NCBI GenBank assembly: GCA_020027875.1
Contig: JAHRHA010000040.1
Span: 1-60,124 of the forward strand
Direction: 5' to 3'
Origin: Micromonosporaceae bacterium
Lineage (GTDB): Bacteria; Actinomycetota; Actinomycetes; Mycobacteriales; Micromonosporaceae
Length of the DNA: 60,124 bases
Shown here: positions 7,542 to 20,715 of the stretch, piece after piece
Layout: each line of letters begins with the position of its first letter
How positions within the stretch are numbered: the first letter of the stretch is position 1
Position numbers and translations under genes: made by a program
Notes under the pieces: model-generated
Seen by the model: the letters and a program-made list of their open reading frames with translations, nothing else
The model's database searches: none
What the model was told of the DNA's origin: nothing

Positions 7542-8305
7542 ACCTGTGGGAGATTTGGCAACAGGCGCTGGTCTGGCTCAACGACCCACTCAACTGGACA
7601 AATCCCGACGGCATCATCGCTCGTACCGTCGAGCACCTGGAGATATCGGCTGCGGCCGTCGCGTTGGCCTGCCTCGTCGCGTGGCCGATCGGCATCTGGC
7701 TGGGCCACGTCGGCCGCGGGGGCGGTCTCATCGTCATAGTGGCGAACCTGGCCCGGGCGATGCCGACCGTCGCGCTGCTGACGATCTTCCCGCTGACCTT
7801 CATAGGGTTCGGGTACCCGCCGATCATTCTGGCGCTGGCCATATTCGCGATTCCCCCGCTCCTGGCCAATGCCTACCTCGGCGTGCGCGAGGTGGATCCG
7901 GATGTACGCGACGCCGCGCGCGGCATGGGGCTGTCCGGAGGCCAGATCGTGGCCGGGGTCGAACTGCCGCTGGCGGTGCCCTACCTGGCCGGCGGCTTCC
8001 GCACGGCGGCGGTGCAGGTGGTGGCTACGGCGACACTCGCCGCATTCGTCAACGGTGGCGGGCTTGGCATGATCATTAGCCGGGGGTTCGGGCTCGGCCT
8101 AGCCTCCGGCGGAGGGCAGATGGTGGCGGGTGCCTTGGTCGTCATTGTGCTGTGCCTGGCCCTGGAGGGACTGCTCGCCGTGGCCGAGCGCATGGTCACT
8201 CCGCGACCCCTGCGCATCACCGGGCGCCGCGCCCGCACTGGTGCAGATGCGACGCTGCCCTCGGATGCGTCATGGCCGGAAGCAATCAACGTTATCCGAG
8301 CTTAA
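7538..8305 (+). CDS. Osmoprotectant ABC importer permease 2 (OpuCD/ProW-like)
   Basis: 255-residue permease, second half of a heterodimeric channel for betaine-type solutes. It carries the coupling motif DVRDAARGMGLSGGQIVAGVELPLAVP (about residues 121-147), nearly identical to that of permease 1, which suggests an old duplication. About six hydrophobic segments are visible. A hydrophilic C-terminal tail of about 35 residues follows the last helix. The start overlaps the permease 1 stop (ATGA). A 160-bp gap separates it from the binding protein; no terminator or promoter is obvious there. Confidence 0.92.
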   Translation: MNLWEIWQQALVWLNDPLNWTNPDGIIARTVEHLEISAAAVALACLVAWPIGIWLGHVGRGGGLIVIVANLARAMPTVALLTIFPLTFIGFGYPPIILALAIFAIPPLLANAYLGVREVDPDVRDAARGMGLSGGQIVAGVELPLAVPYLAGGFRTAAVQVVATATLAAFVNGGGLGMIISRGFGLGLASGGGQMVAGALVVIVLCLALEGLLAVAERMVTPRPLRITGRRARTGADATLPSDASWPEAINVIRA

Positions 8306-8465
8306 TCAGACAGTAATGCCCCCGGACCCACATTCCGGTTGTCATGATCTGGTTGACGGGGTTGAGTGGACCTGCGGGCCGGGTTCCCTGCCCGTCGGAC
8401 ACGCGGCCGTTGACCTGTCGCTACCCGCGGCATGGTGAGCCGGGACACGAAAGGCGGGCAGACGC

Positions 8466-9473
8466 ATGTTTGCGCGTGCACATCGAGTCTCCATGATCAT
8501 ATTAGCGGGGACCCTTACGTCCACATTTGCCCTCGCTGCTTGCGGCGAGAGCGGTTCCTCCGGCACTCAAACACCACCGACTCAGGCGACCGGCGCAGGG
8601 TGCGCCCCAGTCGCCAGCGATCAACTGGTTCTGCTCACCGATGACAAGAACCTGCAGAGCTCCGACAACATCGTGGCGGCGGTGAACTCCAAGGCCGCCA
8701 GTCCGGCGCTGCTCGCCGCCGTGGATAAGGTCGCCGCCTCGCTCGACCAGCCCAAGCTGCTCGCGCTCAACAAGGCCGTCGAGATCGACCGCAAGACATC
8801 GCCAGTAGCAGCGAAGGAGTTCGCCGACGCAAACGGCGTGGGCACAGGACTCTCCGGCGGCAGCGGAAAGGCCGTCATTGGAGCGGCGAACTTCCCCGAG
8901 AGCAAGACACTGGCTGAGCTCTACAAGATCGCTCTGACCGCGGCGGGTTTCGACGCGAGCGTGCTGCAGAGCACCAACCGCGAGCTGTATGAGCCGGCGC
9001 TGGAACGGGGCGAGATCACCGTCTTCCCGGAGTACGCGGGGACAATGACCGAGTTCCTCAATAAGAAGGCCAACGGCAAGGACGCGCCGGCCAAAGCGAG
9101 CGGCGACATCAACGCCACGATGACCGCCCTCAAGGAGCTGGGTACCAAGTACGGCCTCGTCTTTGGTACACCGTCGAGCGCTTCGGACCAGAACGCCTTC
9201 GCGGTGACCAAACCGGTAGCCGACCAGTACCAGCTCAAGACGCTCTCCGACTTCGCCGCCAAGTGCAGCGGTACGGCGTCAGTCCTGGCCGGACCGGCCG
9301 AGTGCCCGCAGCGCCCGTTCTGCCAGCCGGGCCTGCAGCAGAAGTATGGCATCACGTTCGGCAAGTTCTTCCAGGCCGACGCGGGCGGACCGCAGACAAA
9401 GACCGCGCTGAGGACCGGCAAGGCCACCCTCGGCCTGGTCTTCTCGTCGGACAGCTCGCTCACTCCCGCCTAG
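8466..9473 (+). CDS. Osmoprotectant-binding lipoprotein with circularly permuted OpuAC domain
   Basis: 335-residue solute-binding lipoprotein (signal peptide, lipobox LAAC, Cys26). In ordinary OpuAC/OpuCC proteins the chain begins with a strand like VIGAANFPE, and a segment of the type VLEDDK...LNKKVDVD...AKEFL comes last. Here that last segment comes first (residues 52-125: LVLLTDDKNLQSSDNIV ... LNKAVEIDRK ... AKEFADANGV). A Gly/Ser linker (GTGLSGGSG, 126-134) follows, then the usual N-terminal start KAVIGAANFPESKTLAELY. The protein stops at LGLVFSSDSSL, just where the moved segment would normally follow. It is encoded with two permeases and should feed them. Confidence 0.9.
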   Translation: MFARAHRVSMIILAGTLTSTFALAACGESGSSGTQTPPTQATGAGCAPVASDQLVLLTDDKNLQSSDNIVAAVNSKAASPALLAAVDKVAASLDQPKLLALNKAVEIDRKTSPVAAKEFADANGVGTGLSGGSGKAVIGAANFPESKTLAELYKIALTAAGFDASVLQSTNRELYEPALERGEITVFPEYAGTMTEFLNKKANGKDAPAKASGDINATMTALKELGTKYGLVFGTPSSASDQNAFAVTKPVADQYQLKTLSDFAAKCSGTASVLAGPAECPQRPFCQPGLQQKYGITFGKFFQADAGGPQTKTALRTGKATLGLVFSSDSSLTPA

Positions 9474-9500
9474 CCGCGTCACCCGCCTAGCCGCCAAACG

Positions 9501-9546
9501 TCGAGGCGTCCCCCGTGCTGCTAAAGCAGCTTGGGGGACGCCTCGA
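9501..9546 (+). terminator. Strong hairpin terminator after osmoprotectant operon
   Basis: A long inverted repeat, TCGAGGCGTCCCC ... GGGGACGCCTCGA, encloses an inner GCTGCTAAAGCAGC stem. No U-tract follows, as is common in actinobacteria. It separates the binding-protein gene from the hut operon, whose first start codon is 52 bp downstream. Confidence 0.8.
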
Positions 9547-9598
9547 TCATGAAAGGCGCCGGGCTAGGCTGCGGGCGAGACCGTCAAAGGAGACAGCC

Positions 9599-11262
<1,664 letters not shown>

Positions 11263-11263
<1 letters not shown>

Positions 11264-12477
11264 TGACGCCGGAGCGGTTCGCGTCGTTGTGGCGGTCGCT
11301 CGAGCCGATCGGCCGAGACCCGTCAACTGACGGCTACCTTCGCTACGCCTGGTCCGAGGCTGACCTCGCATGCCGGGAGTGGTTCGTAGAGGAGGCGCTG
11401 GATCGTTCCCTCACGGTGGAAACCGACCGTAACGGCAACCTGTGGGCGTGGTGGGGAGACCCGGTCCACGGCGACGCCGTCGTGACGGGCAGCCACTTTG
11501 ACTCCGTGCCACAGGGAGGTGGCTACGACGGTCCACTGGGGATCGTCTCCGCCCTGCTGGCGCTCGACGAGCTCCGTGACCACGGTTCCGCCCCCACCCG
11601 CCCCATTGGCATCGTCGCCTTCGCCGAGGAGGAGGGCTCCCGGTTCGGCCTCGCCTGCCTCGGTTCCCGCCTGCTGACCGGCGCGGTCGAGGTGGATCGG
11701 GTGCGGTCCCTGGTCGACCGGGACGGCGTGAGCCTGGTCCGGGCCATGGCCGACGCTGGCTCAGACCCGGGTGGGCTCGGGCCTGACCCAGAACGGCTAG
11801 GCCGGGTCGGCGCCTTCGTGGAGCTGCACGTTGAACAGGGCCGGGCGCTGGTCGATCTCGCCGCGGCGGTGGGTGTCGCGAGCGCGATCTGGCCACATGG
11901 GCGGTGGCGGCTGGACTTCCGCGGCGAGGGCAACCACGCTGGCACCACACGCATGGCGGACCGGCGGGACCCGATGCTCACGTTCGCGTACGCGGTCCTC
12001 ACCGCCAACGAAGAGGCCCGGCTGGCGTCGGCACACGCCACGGTGGGACGGGCGGAGGTGACGCCGAACGCGACCAATGCCATCGCCGCGACGGTCACCG
12101 GCTGGCTCGACGCTCGCGCGGCCGATCAGTCCACACTAGACAAGTTGGTTGGCGCCATCAGCGCGCGAACCGAGGAGCGGGCCGGGCATGACGGCACCAC
12201 GATCGCTATGACCGCCGAGTCCGCCTCGCCCATTACGCAGTTCGACGCAGGCCTGCGCGACCGGATCGTCGCTACGTTGGGCGGCCCGCCGGTGCTGGCC
12301 ACCGGCGCCGGTCACGACGCGGGCGTGCTCGCCGCGACGGGCATCCCCACGGCCATGCTCTTCGTCCGTAACCCCACCGGCGTATCCCACGCGCCGGCCG
12401 AGCGCGCCACCGACGCGGACTGCGCCGCGGGTGTCGAGGCGCTGGCGTCGGTGCTGGAGGATCTGACGTGTCGCTAA
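11263..12477 (+). CDS. M20-family amidohydrolase (allantoate amidohydrolase-like) in hut operon
   Basis: 404-residue zinc/manganese amidohydrolase of the allantoate amidohydrolase / N-carbamoylase branch of M20. Metal-ligand motifs are visible: GSHFDSVPQGGGYDGPLG, AEEEGSRFG, ELHVEQG and near the end GVSHAPAE; HAGTT in the dimerisation domain is the usual substrate-contact motif. It lies between hutU and hutF with single-base and 10-bp overlaps. The pathway through HutF makes N-formylglutamate and no hutG is present, so the likely job is N-formylglutamate deformylation. That role is inferred from context, not from sequence. Confidence 0.88.
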
Positions 12478-13826
12478 ATCACCAACTGCCGACTAGGTAC
12501 TGGGCCGAGTACGCCTGGCTCGGCGGGGCCAGTGCCGGGACGTCATCCGGCGTCCTCATCGACGTGGAAGGCGACCGCTTCGGCTCGGTCACCATCGGCG
12601 TCGCCACCGCGCCCGCCGACGCGACGAGGCTGGCCGGCCTCACCATGCCGGGTCTTGCCAACGCACACTCGCACGCGTTCCACCGTGCGCTGCGCGGGCG
12701 AACCCACGCCGGCAAGGGCACGTTCTGGACCTGGCGGGACCGCATGTACGCCCTCGCCGGCCGGCTCGACCCAGACTCCTACCACGCCCTCGCGCGGGCC
12801 ACCTTTGCGGAGATGGCACTGGCCGGCGTCACCTGCGTGGGCGAGTTCCACTATCTACACCACGACGCCGGCGGGGCGCGCTACGCGGATCCGAACGAGA
12901 TGGGCCACCGGCTGATCGAGGCCGCCGCGGAGGCTGGCATACGGATCACCCTGCTCGACACGCTGTATCTGACATCTACTGTGGACGGCGCCGGTCTGGA
13001 GGGTACGCAGAAGCGCTTCGGGGATGGCTCGGTGGAGTCGTGGGCGGCCCGCGTCGCCTCACTCGAAGATGCCGACCACGCCACAATAGGTGCCGCCGCG
13101 CATTCGGTGCGCGCGGTCCCGAAAGAAGCGCTGGCCGAACTCGCCGAGGTAGCCAAGGGACGGCAGGTGCACGTTCACCTCTCCGAGCAACGCGCCGAGA
13201 ACCGCGCATGCCACGCCCGGTACGGCTGCTCGCCGACCGAACTGCTGCACACGGCGGGCCTCCTCGGCGCCGACACGACGGCCGTGCACGCCACCCATCT
13301 GTCTGATGAGGACCGCACGCTGCTGGGCGACACCGACACCGCGGTCTGCTTCTGTCCGACGACCGAGCGCGACCTGGCCGACGGAATCGGATCCGCCCGC
13401 GCGCTCGTTGACGCCGGCTCGCCGTTGTGCCTCGGCTCGGACAGCCACGCCGTCATCGACCTCTTTGAGGAGGCCCGGGCCGTCGAGCTGGACGAGCGCC
13501 TGCGCGACGAACGCCGAGGACACTTCGCGACAGACGAACTCCTCACCGCCGCCACTGCTGCGGGCCACGCCAGCCTGGGGTGGCCGGATGCGGGTGTCAT
13601 CGCGCCGGGCTCCCGCGCCGACCTGGTGTCGGTGCGCCTCGACTCGGTCCGAACCGCCGGCTTCGATCCAGCGGACGCGGCCGCCGCGGCCGTCTTCGCG
13701 GCCAGCGCGGCCGACGTGCGCGATGTGATCGTGGATGGCCGCGCCATAGTCCGAGACGGGCACCACTGCCTCATCGTCGATGTGCAGCACGCGCTGGCGC
13801 GCTCGATCGAGGCGGTGTGGGGATGA
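12468..13826 (+). CDS. hutF: N-formimidoylglutamate deiminase
   Basis: 452-residue amidohydrolase that deaminates N-formimidoyl-L-glutamate to N-formylglutamate and ammonia. Zinc-site motifs are [13 protein letters not shown] (about residues 62-74), HVHLSEQ (about 224-230), AVHATHLSD and [10 protein letters not shown] (about 323-332). The residue pattern around [10 protein letters not shown] matches HutF rather than guanine or atrazine deaminases. The GTG start at 12468 overlaps the preceding gene by 10 bp; the stop overlaps hutI (ATGA). Confidence 0.95.
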   Translation: MSLNHQLPTRYWAEYAWLGGASAGTSSGVLIDVEGDRFGSVTIGVATAPADATRLAGLTMPGLANAHSHAFHRALRGRTHAGKGTFWTWRDRMYALAGRLDPDSYHALARATFAEMALAGVTCVGEFHYLHHDAGGARYADPNEMGHRLIEAAAEAGIRITLLDTLYLTSTVDGAGLEGTQKRFGDGSVESWAARVASLEDADHATIGAAAHSVRAVPKEALAELAEVAKGRQVHVHLSEQRAENRACHARYGCSPTELLHTAGLLGADTTAVHATHLSDEDRTLLGDTDTAVCFCPTTERDLADGIGSARALVDAGSPLCLGSDSHAVIDLFEEARAVELDERLRDERRGHFATDELLTAATAAGHASLGWPDAGVIAPGSRADLVSVRLDSVRTAGFDPADAAAAAVFAASAADVRDVIVDGRAIVRDGHHCLIVDVQHALARSIEAVWG

Positions 13827-14989
13827 GCCTGCTCGTGAGGAGCATTGGCGAGCTGGTCACCAACGATCCCTCGCTCGGCGACGGTTCGGCGCTGGGCCTC
13901 GTTCGGGACGCGGCGCTCGTCGTTGAGGACGGCCGGGTGGCCTGGGTAGGGGACGCATCGCATGCCCCGGCGACCGACCGGGTGATCGACGCCGAGGACG
14001 GGGCCGTGATCCCGGGCTTCGTGGACAGTCATACGCACCTCGTCTTCGCCGGCGACCGTGCCGGTGAGTTCGCCGCGCGCATGGCGGGCGAGCCGTACAC
14101 GGGCGGCGGCATCGGCACCACCGTCGCGGCCACCAGGGCGGCGAGTGACGGCGAGCTTCGAGCGAACCTCGCCCGTCTGCGCGACGAGGCATTACATCAG
14201 GGCACGACAACGATCGAGATCAAGAGCGGGTACGGGTTGAGCACGGCCGACGAGGTCCGGTCGCTGCGCGTGGCCCGCGAGTTCACCGCGGAGACCACGT
14301 TTCTCGGGGCCCACGTCGTGCCGGCCGAGTTCGAGGGGCGCGACGACGACTATGTGTCGCTCGTCTGTGGCGAGATGATGAAATCGGCACTTCCACATGC
14401 CCGCTGGGTGGACGTCTTCTGCGAGCGAGGCGCCTTCGACGGTGACCAGGCTCGAGCCATTCTTCTGGCCGGGATGGGCGTAGGCCTCCTCCCCCGGATC
14501 CACGCCAACCAGCTCACCCACGGGCCCGGGGTACAGCTCGCGGTCGAACTGGACGCGGCCAGCGCCGACCACTGCACCCACCTGTCCGATGCGGACGTCG
14601 ACTCGCTCGCTGGCTCGACCACGGTGGCCACGTTGCTGCCGGGCGCGGAGTTCTCGACCCGCTCGCCGTACCCGGACGCGCGCCGGCTTCTCGAAGCCGG
14701 CGCCACCGTGGCCCTGGCGAGCGACTGCAACCCCGGGTCCTCGTACACGACGTCCATGCCCTTCTGCGTCGCTGTCGCGGTCCGGGAGATGCGCATGACG
14801 CCGGCCGAGGCCCTGTGGGCGGCGACCGCCGGTGGGGCGCGGGCGTTGCGCCGCCCGGACGTCGGGCATCTCGGCGTGGGCGCCGTGGCCGATCTATCGG
14901 TCCTCGACGCCGCTTCCTTCGTGCACCTGGCCTACCGGCCCGGCGTACCACTGGTCCGCACCGTTCTGCTCAGTGGAGAGCCACAATGA
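13823..14989 (+). CDS. hutI: Imidazolonepropionase
   Basis: 388-residue amidohydrolase that opens the ring of imidazolone propionate to N-formimidoylglutamate, the third step of histidine catabolism. Motifs: [14 protein letters not shown] (metal-binding HxH), [35 protein letters not shown] and ASDCNPGSS (catalytic Asp region). Length is close to other bacterial HutI proteins (~400). Its ATG overlaps the hutF stop and its stop overlaps the hutH start. Confidence 0.96.
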   Translation: MSLLVRSIGELVTNDPSLGDGSALGLVRDAALVVEDGRVAWVGDASHAPATDRVIDAEDGAVIPGFVDSHTHLVFAGDRAGEFAARMAGEPYTGGGIGTTVAATRAASDGELRANLARLRDEALHQGTTTIEIKSGYGLSTADEVRSLRVAREFTAETTFLGAHVVPAEFEGRDDDYVSLVCGEMMKSALPHARWVDVFCERGAFDGDQARAILLAGMGVGLLPRIHANQLTHGPGVQLAVELDAASADHCTHLSDADVDSLAGSTTVATLLPGAEFSTRSPYPDARRLLEAGATVALASDCNPGSSYTTSMPFCVAVAVREMRMTPAEALWAATAGGARALRRPDVGHLGVGAVADLSVLDAASFVHLAYRPGVPLVRTVLLSGEPQ

Positions 14990-16524
14990 CCACGATCACT
15001 GTCCACGTCTCAGGTGTCTCCCCCAGCGATGTGCTCGCGGTCGCCCGGGGCGCGGCTCGGGTCGACATCGCGCCCGAGGCCGTCGCCGCCATGGCCGACA
15101 GTCGCTCCATCGTGGACGGAATCGAGCGTGATGGGCGCCCAGTGTATGGAGTTTCGACCGGCTTTGGCGCGCTGGCGAGCACCTTCATCGCACCCGAGCG
15201 CCGGGCCGAGATGCAGCATTCGCTGATCCGTTCGCATGCGGCCGGCGTCGGAGCGCCGATGCCGCGTGAGGTCGTGCGAGCGATGATGCTCCTGCGCGTG
15301 CGGTCACTCGCGATGGGCCGCTCGGGAGTGCGCCCGCTCCTCGCCCAGGCACTCGTGGACCTCCTGAACAACGACATCACACCCTGGGTCCCCGAACACG
15401 GGTCACTGGGCGCCTCCGGTGACCTGGCCCCACTCGCCCACTGCGCCCTCGTGCTGCTCGGTGAGGGCTGGGTGCTCGGCAAGGACGGCGCCCGCGTACC
15501 CGGAGGCGAGGCGTTGCAGTCGGCCGGTCTGCGGCCGATCGGGCTGGTCGCGAAGGAAGGGCTCGCCCTCATCAACGGCACCGACGGCATGCTTGGCATG
15601 CTCCTGCTCGCCATCGATGACGCGAGGCACCTGTTCACCATGGCCGACATCACCGGAGCGCTGGCGATCGAGGCTATGCTCGGCTCGGACCGCCCGTTCC
15701 TGCCCGAGCTGCATACGATCCGCCCACATCCGGGCCAGGCGATCTCGGCCGCCAACATGTTCCGGCTACTGCAGGGGTCGGCCATCATGGATTCGCACCG
15801 CGAGGATTTGACGCACGCGGTGCAGGATGCCTACTCCATGCGCTGTGCACCCCAGGTCGCCGGTGCGGCGAGGGATACGCTCGACTTCGCCACCCTTGTC
15901 GCCGGGCGCGAGTTGGCATCCATTGTGGATAATCCGGTGGTCCTCGCGGACGGACGGGTGCTGTCCACCGGGAACTTCCACGGCGCGCCGTTGGGCTTCG
16001 CCGGGGACTTCCTCGCCATCGCCGCCGCCGAGGTCGGGTCGATCTCGGAACGTCGGGTGGATCGCCTGCTCGACGTGTGCCGTTCGCGGGACCTGCCCGC
16101 CTTCCTCACCCCGGATCCGGGCGTGAACTCCGGCCTCATGATTGCCCAGTACACCGCTGCCGGCATCGTCGCGGATAACCGCCGGCTCGCGTCGCCGGCC
16201 TCGGTCGACTCCGTGCCGACGTCGGGCATGCAGGAGGATCACGTGTCCATGGGCTGGGCCGCCACGCGCAAGCTGCGCCACGTGCTCGACAACCTCACCA
16301 GCCTGCTCGCCGTCGAGCTGCTGGCCGCGGTGCGCGGCCTCCAGCTTCGCGCGCCACTTCAGCCCTCGCCGGCCGGGCGGATCGCGGTGGCCGCGCTGGC
16401 CGAGCACGCCGGCGAACCGGGTCCAGACGTCTTCCTCGCACCCGTCATCGAGGCCGCACGGGCCCTGGTGGCCGGCACGGACCTGCGTACCAGCATCGAG
16501 TCCGAGATCGGCCCGCTATCCTGA
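14986..16524 (+). CDS. hutH: Histidine ammonia-lyase
   Basis: 512-residue lyase that removes ammonia from histidine to give urocanate, the first step of the pathway. The Ala143-Ser144-Gly145 triad that cyclises into the MIO electrophile is present in [21 protein letters not shown] (54-63) supplies the active-site tyrosine, and NGTDG and SMRCAPQV are conserved binding segments. It is the last gene of the operon, although it catalyses the first reaction. No clear terminator follows in the next 280 bp. Confidence 0.96.
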   Translation: MTTITVHVSGVSPSDVLAVARGAARVDIAPEAVAAMADSRSIVDGIERDGRPVYGVSTGFGALASTFIAPERRAEMQHSLIRSHAAGVGAPMPREVVRAMMLLRVRSLAMGRSGVRPLLAQALVDLLNNDITPWVPEHGSLGASGDLAPLAHCALVLLGEGWVLGKDGARVPGGEALQSAGLRPIGLVAKEGLALINGTDGMLGMLLLAIDDARHLFTMADITGALAIEAMLGSDRPFLPELHTIRPHPGQAISAANMFRLLQGSAIMDSHREDLTHAVQDAYSMRCAPQVAGAARDTLDFATLVAGRELASIVDNPVVLADGRVLSTGNFHGAPLGFAGDFLAIAAAEVGSISERRVDRLLDVCRSRDLPAFLTPDPGVNSGLMIAQYTAAGIVADNRRLASPASVDSVPTSGMQEDHVSMGWAATRKLRHVLDNLTSLLAVELLAAVRGLQLRAPLQPSPAGRIAVAALAEHAGEPGPDVFLAPVIEAARALVAGTDLRTSIESEIGPLS

Positions 16525-16803
16525 CCGACTTCGCCTCGTACCGGGCTGGGTCGACGTGTGCCCAGTCGTACGGCAGGATGAGCCCGCCGCGTTTCGCAGC
16601 CGCGGCACCCATCGCCACAGCGGAGGTACGGATGGAACCGGAAGTGATCGTAGGGCTCGGCGGGGCTGGCATTGCTGGCTGCAATCATTTCGGGGCCGAT
16701 GGCTAACCGCTCGCTGCGACTGGTCCACTAGCTCGGACGGCAACAGAGGCACGAGGACGCGGCCGAGGAGGCCGAGCGCATCCTGCACAGCAATTCACGG
16801 TGA
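16525..16803. other. Intergenic stretch without a convincing gene
   Basis: Lies between the ends of the convergent hutH and rdgB genes. Short frames on both strands are interrupted. One minus-strand frame reads LILPYDWAHVDPARYEAKS and a plus-strand frame ends AAEEAERILHSNSR, both protein-like in composition, so this could hold degraded gene fragments. No recognised family, repeat or terminator was seen. Confidence 0.4.
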
Positions 16804-17418
16804 TCACGCGGAGAGTTCAGTGGCGATGATCTCGGCCAAGGCGCGGAAGGCCTTGCCGCGGTGGCTGATCGCGTCCTTCTCGGCTGGGCTGAGCTCGGCA
16901 TTGGTGCGCGACCCGCCATCCGCAACGAAAATGGGGTCGTAGCCGAAGCCCCCGGAACCGCGGGGCGACCGGATCAGCCGCCCCCGCATGTCGCCCTCGA
17001 CAGTGAACTCCCGGCCATCGGGCAGAACGAGCGCGGCCACGCAGACAAAGTCGGCGCCTCGAGCGGGGTCGTCCACATCGGAGATCTGCGCCAGGACCAA
17101 CTCAAGGTTGGCGAGATCGTCACCCGACCGGCCCGACCATCGCGCGCTTAACACACCCGGCATCCCGTTCAGCGCGTCGACGGCGAGTCCCGAGTCGTCC
17201 GCCACCGTCGGCAGACGCGTGTGCTTGCCCCCCTCGCGCGCCTTGAGCAGCGCGTTGTCGACGAAGGTCAGCCCCGTCTCCGGCACCTCGTCATAGGCGG
17301 AAACGTCCGCGAGCCCGATGAGCGAGACCGCCCCTGAGCCCAGCGCGGCGTCGAGAATCCGCTGCAGCTCGACCAGCTTGCCGGTGTTCCGGGTCGCCAG
17401 CAGCAGCCTCGTACTCAT
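16804..17418 (-). CDS. rdgB: XTP/dITP diphosphatase (RdgB/HAM1)
   Basis: 204-residue house-cleaning nucleotide pyrophosphatase that hydrolyses dITP/XTP and keeps non-canonical purines out of DNA. The N-terminal motif [18 protein letters not shown] is the substrate-binding loop. [24 protein letters not shown] is the active-site segment; FGYDPIFV and [10 protein letters not shown] are the other family signatures. The ATG overlaps the rph stop (ATGA), giving the rph-rdgB pair also found in mycobacteria. Confidence 0.96.
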   Translation of the reverse strand: MSTRLLLATRNTGKLVELQRILDAALGSGAVSLIGLADVSAYDEVPETGLTFVDNALLKAREGGKHTRLPTVADDSGLAVDALNGMPGVLSARWSGRSGDDLANLELVLAQISDVDDPARGADFVCVAALVLPDGREFTVEGDMRGRLIRSPRGSGGFGYDPIFVADGGSRTNAELSPAEKDAISHRGKAFRALAEIIATELSA

Positions 17419-18143
17419 TTCTCGAGTGCCATCTGTTGGTGCAGGGCGAGCTCCGCGCAGCCCGCGAGCCCCAGATCCAGCAGCGCATTGAGGTCATCGC
17501 GCGAGAAGACACCCGACTCGCCCGTACCCTGCACCTCAACGAAATCCCCGGCGCCGGTGCAGACAATGTTCATGTCGACCTCGGCCTTAACGTCCTCGTC
17601 GTAGCAGAGGTCCAGCCGCGCCTCGCCGTCGATGATGCCGACGCTGACCGCCGCCACAGAACGGTGCACGGCCTTCTCCGGCTTCCCCGCGAGCATCTTG
17701 CGGCCGGCCATCCACGTGACGGCGTCGCTCAGCGCGACGTACGCACCGGTGATGGCGGCCGTGCGCGTGCCGCCATCGGCCTGCAGCACATCGCAGTCCA
17801 GCACGACCGAGTTCTCCCCCAGCGCGGCGAGGTCGATGCATGCTCGCAGGCTCCGACCGATGAGGCGCGAGATCTCGTGGGTGCGCCCGCCGACCCGACC
17901 CTTCACCGACTCCCGGTCGGAGCGGGTGTTGGTCGAGCGCGGCAACATGGCGTACTCGCACGTCACCCAGCCCAGACCCGAGCCCCTTCGCCAGCGCGGC
18001 ACGCCCTCGGTCACGCTCGCCGTGCACAGCACGCGCGTCGCGCCGAACTCCACCAACACCGACCCCTCCGGGTGGATGCTCCAGTTACGAGTGATCGTGA
18101 TTGGGCGGAGTTGGTTGGGCTCGCGCCCATCGGGTCGGCTCAT
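17415..18143 (-). CDS. rph: Ribonuclease PH
   Basis: 242-residue phosphorolytic 3'-5' exoribonuclease that trims tRNA 3' ends. It begins [14 protein letters not shown], and contains the family motif [17 protein letters not shown] and the phosphate-binding [12 protein letters not shown] with preceding [12 protein letters not shown]. The ATG at 18143 gives the standard length; the frame is open upstream but without family residues. It is coupled to rdgB downstream and 67 bp from the FtsH-like gene upstream. Confidence 0.97.
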   Translation of the reverse strand: MSRPDGREPNQLRPITITRNWSIHPEGSVLVEFGATRVLCTASVTEGVPRWRRGSGLGWVTCEYAMLPRSTNTRSDRESVKGRVGGRTHEISRLIGRSLRACIDLAALGENSVVLDCDVLQADGGTRTAAITGAYVALSDAVTWMAGRKMLAGKPEKAVHRSVAAVSVGIIDGEARLDLCYDEDVKAEVDMNIVCTGAGDFVEVQGTGESGVFSRDDLNALLDLGLAGCAELALHQQMALEK

Positions 18144-18210
18144 GTGGACAAGCGTATGGGTGCGTCGTGTCCGCGAGACAGCCGCCCCGCCGACAATGAG
18201 CGCCGGACGA

Positions 18211-20715
18211 TCAGGTGGTGGCGGCTCCGGACGCTCCTCCCGTCCCGTCGGCGCGGTGCTCGGGCGAGGCTGGCATCGGCGGCGGTTTGAACCCGTCGTC
18301 GGAGGTCGACAAAGCACCGCTCGATGCAGCGACCGGAGGCGCCCACTGGGACGGGTCCCCGGACCGCGGCGCCACTGGCAGACTCAGCATGATCCCGCTG
18401 TGGCTCTGGTGGGCGAGAACGGCCGCCTTGTGGTGTGACTCGATCTCCTTGACGAAGTCGGTGCTCCGGTACGCCGTGCCGTCGATCGTGGGACCAACCC
18501 GCCCCTCCAGCACCGCGGCCACGTCGTCGCCGGTGAGCGTCTTGTGCGTCTCGAGCGCATGGGCCAACACGAGCACGTCACGACGGTGCTCTCGCAGCAG
18601 ACGGGCGGTCTTCTCCAGCAGCTCGGCGAGGTTGTCCTCGATCCGGTCGGCGAGCGCGTGGCGTAGCTCTACCTCAGGGTTCTGGCCCTTCGCCCGCCTG
18701 CCTCCCTGGGAACCGCCCGGCGCGCCTACGTCCAGCCGCTTCGCCGTGGAGTACGACGATACGGTGGATCCCATGCCCCAGAAGCCCTCCATATAGGACG
18801 CCACTGAGGTGGCGGACTCCAGGTCGCCGGAGACGCCGGACGAGCTATCGCCGTCGAAGAACATCCGCTCGCCGGCGAGCGAGGCGAGCGAGACGAAGAT
18901 GTCCGCCTCATACTCCGTACGCCACCTGGTGAACTGGTCCTCCGGCGGGATGGCGGCGACCATACCCAGGTAGTCGCTGCCCTTTTCGATCGTGGCTAGG
19001 TCGATCTCCAGGTGGCGGCGCGTCCGGTACGCGATGACCGCGTGGCACGCCTCGTGCACGGCAACCGCGTGGCGCTCCCGTTCGATGTACTCGACGTCCT
19101 CAGGCGGACCCAGCTCCTTGAGCTGCTTGGCCTTGATGACGTCCTTCCAGGTGATGACCTCGCGGCCGTCGCGGAACGCGGTGATCAGCGACTCGTTGAC
19201 GAGGTCCTTAATGGTCGCGCCGGTTGCATACGGCGTGATCGTCGCGAGCTTGTCGATGTCCTCTTCGGTCAGCTCGTTGCGGACCTTGGCGAAGTAACCC
19301 TCGTACGTGCGGATCCGGCCTTGCTTGCTCGGGTAGCCAACCTTGTAGATACGATCGATACGGCCCGGCCGAAGCAGCGCCTCGTCAAGTGCCTCGGGCA
19401 GGTTGGTCGCCATCATGACGAATATGCGGTACTTCGGCGGCGGCTTCGGGCGCATGCCGAGCATCCGGCGCACGTACCGGTTGATGAAACCGCGCGGCTT
19501 CTTGAGCCCGGAAAGCTCGGTGAGCAGGGCCTGCAGCGTGCCCATGCCGGCGCCGCCGCCACCCATTCCGCCCATGACGAAGCGGTTGCGCCGGGCATGC
19601 GGCTCGGGTTCCGCGCCACTGGCGAGCGCATCGCGACTGAGCATCCAGCGGGCCTCGGGCGAGAGGTAGGAAAAACCGTGGCAGCCCGCATCTCGGAACG
19701 GCGCCGGTCGCATGCCACGCGGGAAGCCCGGCCCCTGCTGGGCCAGCATGCCGCGGTTGCCGAGAGAGTCGGCCTCGTCGAAGAAGACGATCACGCCGCC
19801 GTAGCGCAGGGCGAGCTTGCGCAGCTTGCGGAACAGCGACTTGACCTTGAGAATACCGACGCCCATGAACATGTTGGTGAAGGCGCCCGGATCCACGAAG
19901 ACATAAGGTCTGCCGGTCTCCCCCGCGACCGCCTCCGCCATGAGCGTCTTCCCGGTGCCCGGTGGACCCCACAGAAGCAGGCCGCCCGGCACGTAGCCAC
20001 CCTTCTCCTCGATCTCATGTGGACGCTCAAGGTAGAGAATGTTCTCCTTGACGCGCGCCACGACGTGGTCCTGACCCCACACGTCGGAGAATCGGGTCTT
20101 GATGTCGTCGGGGTAGTAGACGTCGACGCCGCCGCGCGACAAGAACCAGAAGATCGCGACGAACTGGAAGATGACGAAGAAGAACGCGAAGGCGAGTTGC
20201 AGGATAAACGGCATGGCCTGAAACAGCAGTGCCGGGAGTTTGAAGATCGCGAGCACCGGCGACAGGTTCATGAACTTGCTGACCACGAAGATGAACAGCG
20301 AGAAGAACGTCACCCACTTCAAGACTCGGGCCAGCCGGAACCGGGTCCAGTCGCTGAAGCGCCGTTGGGTGAACCTCTCGGTGGCGCCGAAGACGCGTCG
20401 GGTCCAGAACCGGTGGTACCCCGACCACCGCTCGCTGATGAAGAAATGCAGCTGGCGAACGATCTCGATCCCGAGCAGCACGAGCAGCCAGCCTGCCTCG
20501 CTCGCCTGTAGTCGCATGGCGTCGACGAACGGAAGGATGGGATTGTTCGCCATCGCGGCCCACACGAGCAGGAACCAGACCACGGTGAACAGCAGAATGA
20601 ACTTGATCCTGTCCCACATTTTCAACTTCGGACGGGTCGGCTTGTCCCGGTTCTCGGGACCCTGATCGGGCGGGCGCAGGCCCTCGAAGACGGGTGTAGG
20701 CGGCGCGAGGCTCAT
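18211..20715 (-). CDS. FtsH-like membrane AAA+ zinc metalloprotease with insertion
   Basis: 834-residue AAA+ protease. Four strongly hydrophobic segments lie in residues ~38-195, unlike the two of classical FtsH. The AAA module follows: Walker A GPPGTGKT (250-257), Walker [10 protein letters not shown] (308-316), sensor/[23 protein letters not shown] (~436-455). About 80 extra residues, including a Gly/Met-rich loop, sit between Walker B and the sensor. The M41 zinc motif is HEACH (554-558). The ATG at 20715 overlaps the stop of the lipoprotein gene, suggesting the two act together. It is probably not the housekeeping FtsH. Confidence 0.88.
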   Translation of the reverse strand: MSLAPPTPVFEGLRPPDQGPENRDKPTRPKLKMWDRIKFILLFTVVWFLLVWAAMANNPILPFVDAMRLQASEAGWLLVLLGIEIVRQLHFFISERWSGYHRFWTRRVFGATERFTQRRFSDWTRFRLARVLKWVTFFSLFIFVVSKFMNLSPVLAIFKLPALLFQAMPFILQLAFAFFFVIFQFVAIFWFLSRGGVDVYYPDDIKTRFSDVWGQDHVVARVKENILYLERPHEIEEKGGYVPGGLLLWGPPGTGKTLMAEAVAGETGRPYVFVDPGAFTNMFMGVGILKVKSLFRKLRKLALRYGGVIVFFDEADSLGNRGMLAQQGPGFPRGMRPAPFRDAGCHGFSYLSPEARWMLSRDALASGAEPEPHARRNRFVMGGMGGGGAGMGTLQALLTELSGLKKPRGFINRYVRRMLGMRPKPPPKYRIFVMMATNLPEALDEALLRPGRIDRIYKVGYPSKQGRIRTYEGYFAKVRNELTEEDIDKLATITPYATGATIKDLVNESLITAFRDGREVITWKDVIKAKQLKELGPPEDVEYIERERHAVAVHEACHAVIAYRTRRHLEIDLATIEKGSDYLGMVAAIPPEDQFTRWRTEYEADIFVSLASLAGERMFFDGDSSSGVSGDLESATSVASYMEGFWGMGSTVSSYSTAKRLDVGAPGGSQGGRRAKGQNPEVELRHALADRIEDNLAELLEKTARLLREHRRDVLVLAHALETHKTLTGDDVAAVLEGRVGPTIDGTAYRSTDFVKEIESHHKAAVLAHQSHSGIMLSLPVAPRSGDPSQWAPPVAASSGALSTSDDGFKPPPMPASPEHRADGTGGASGAATT

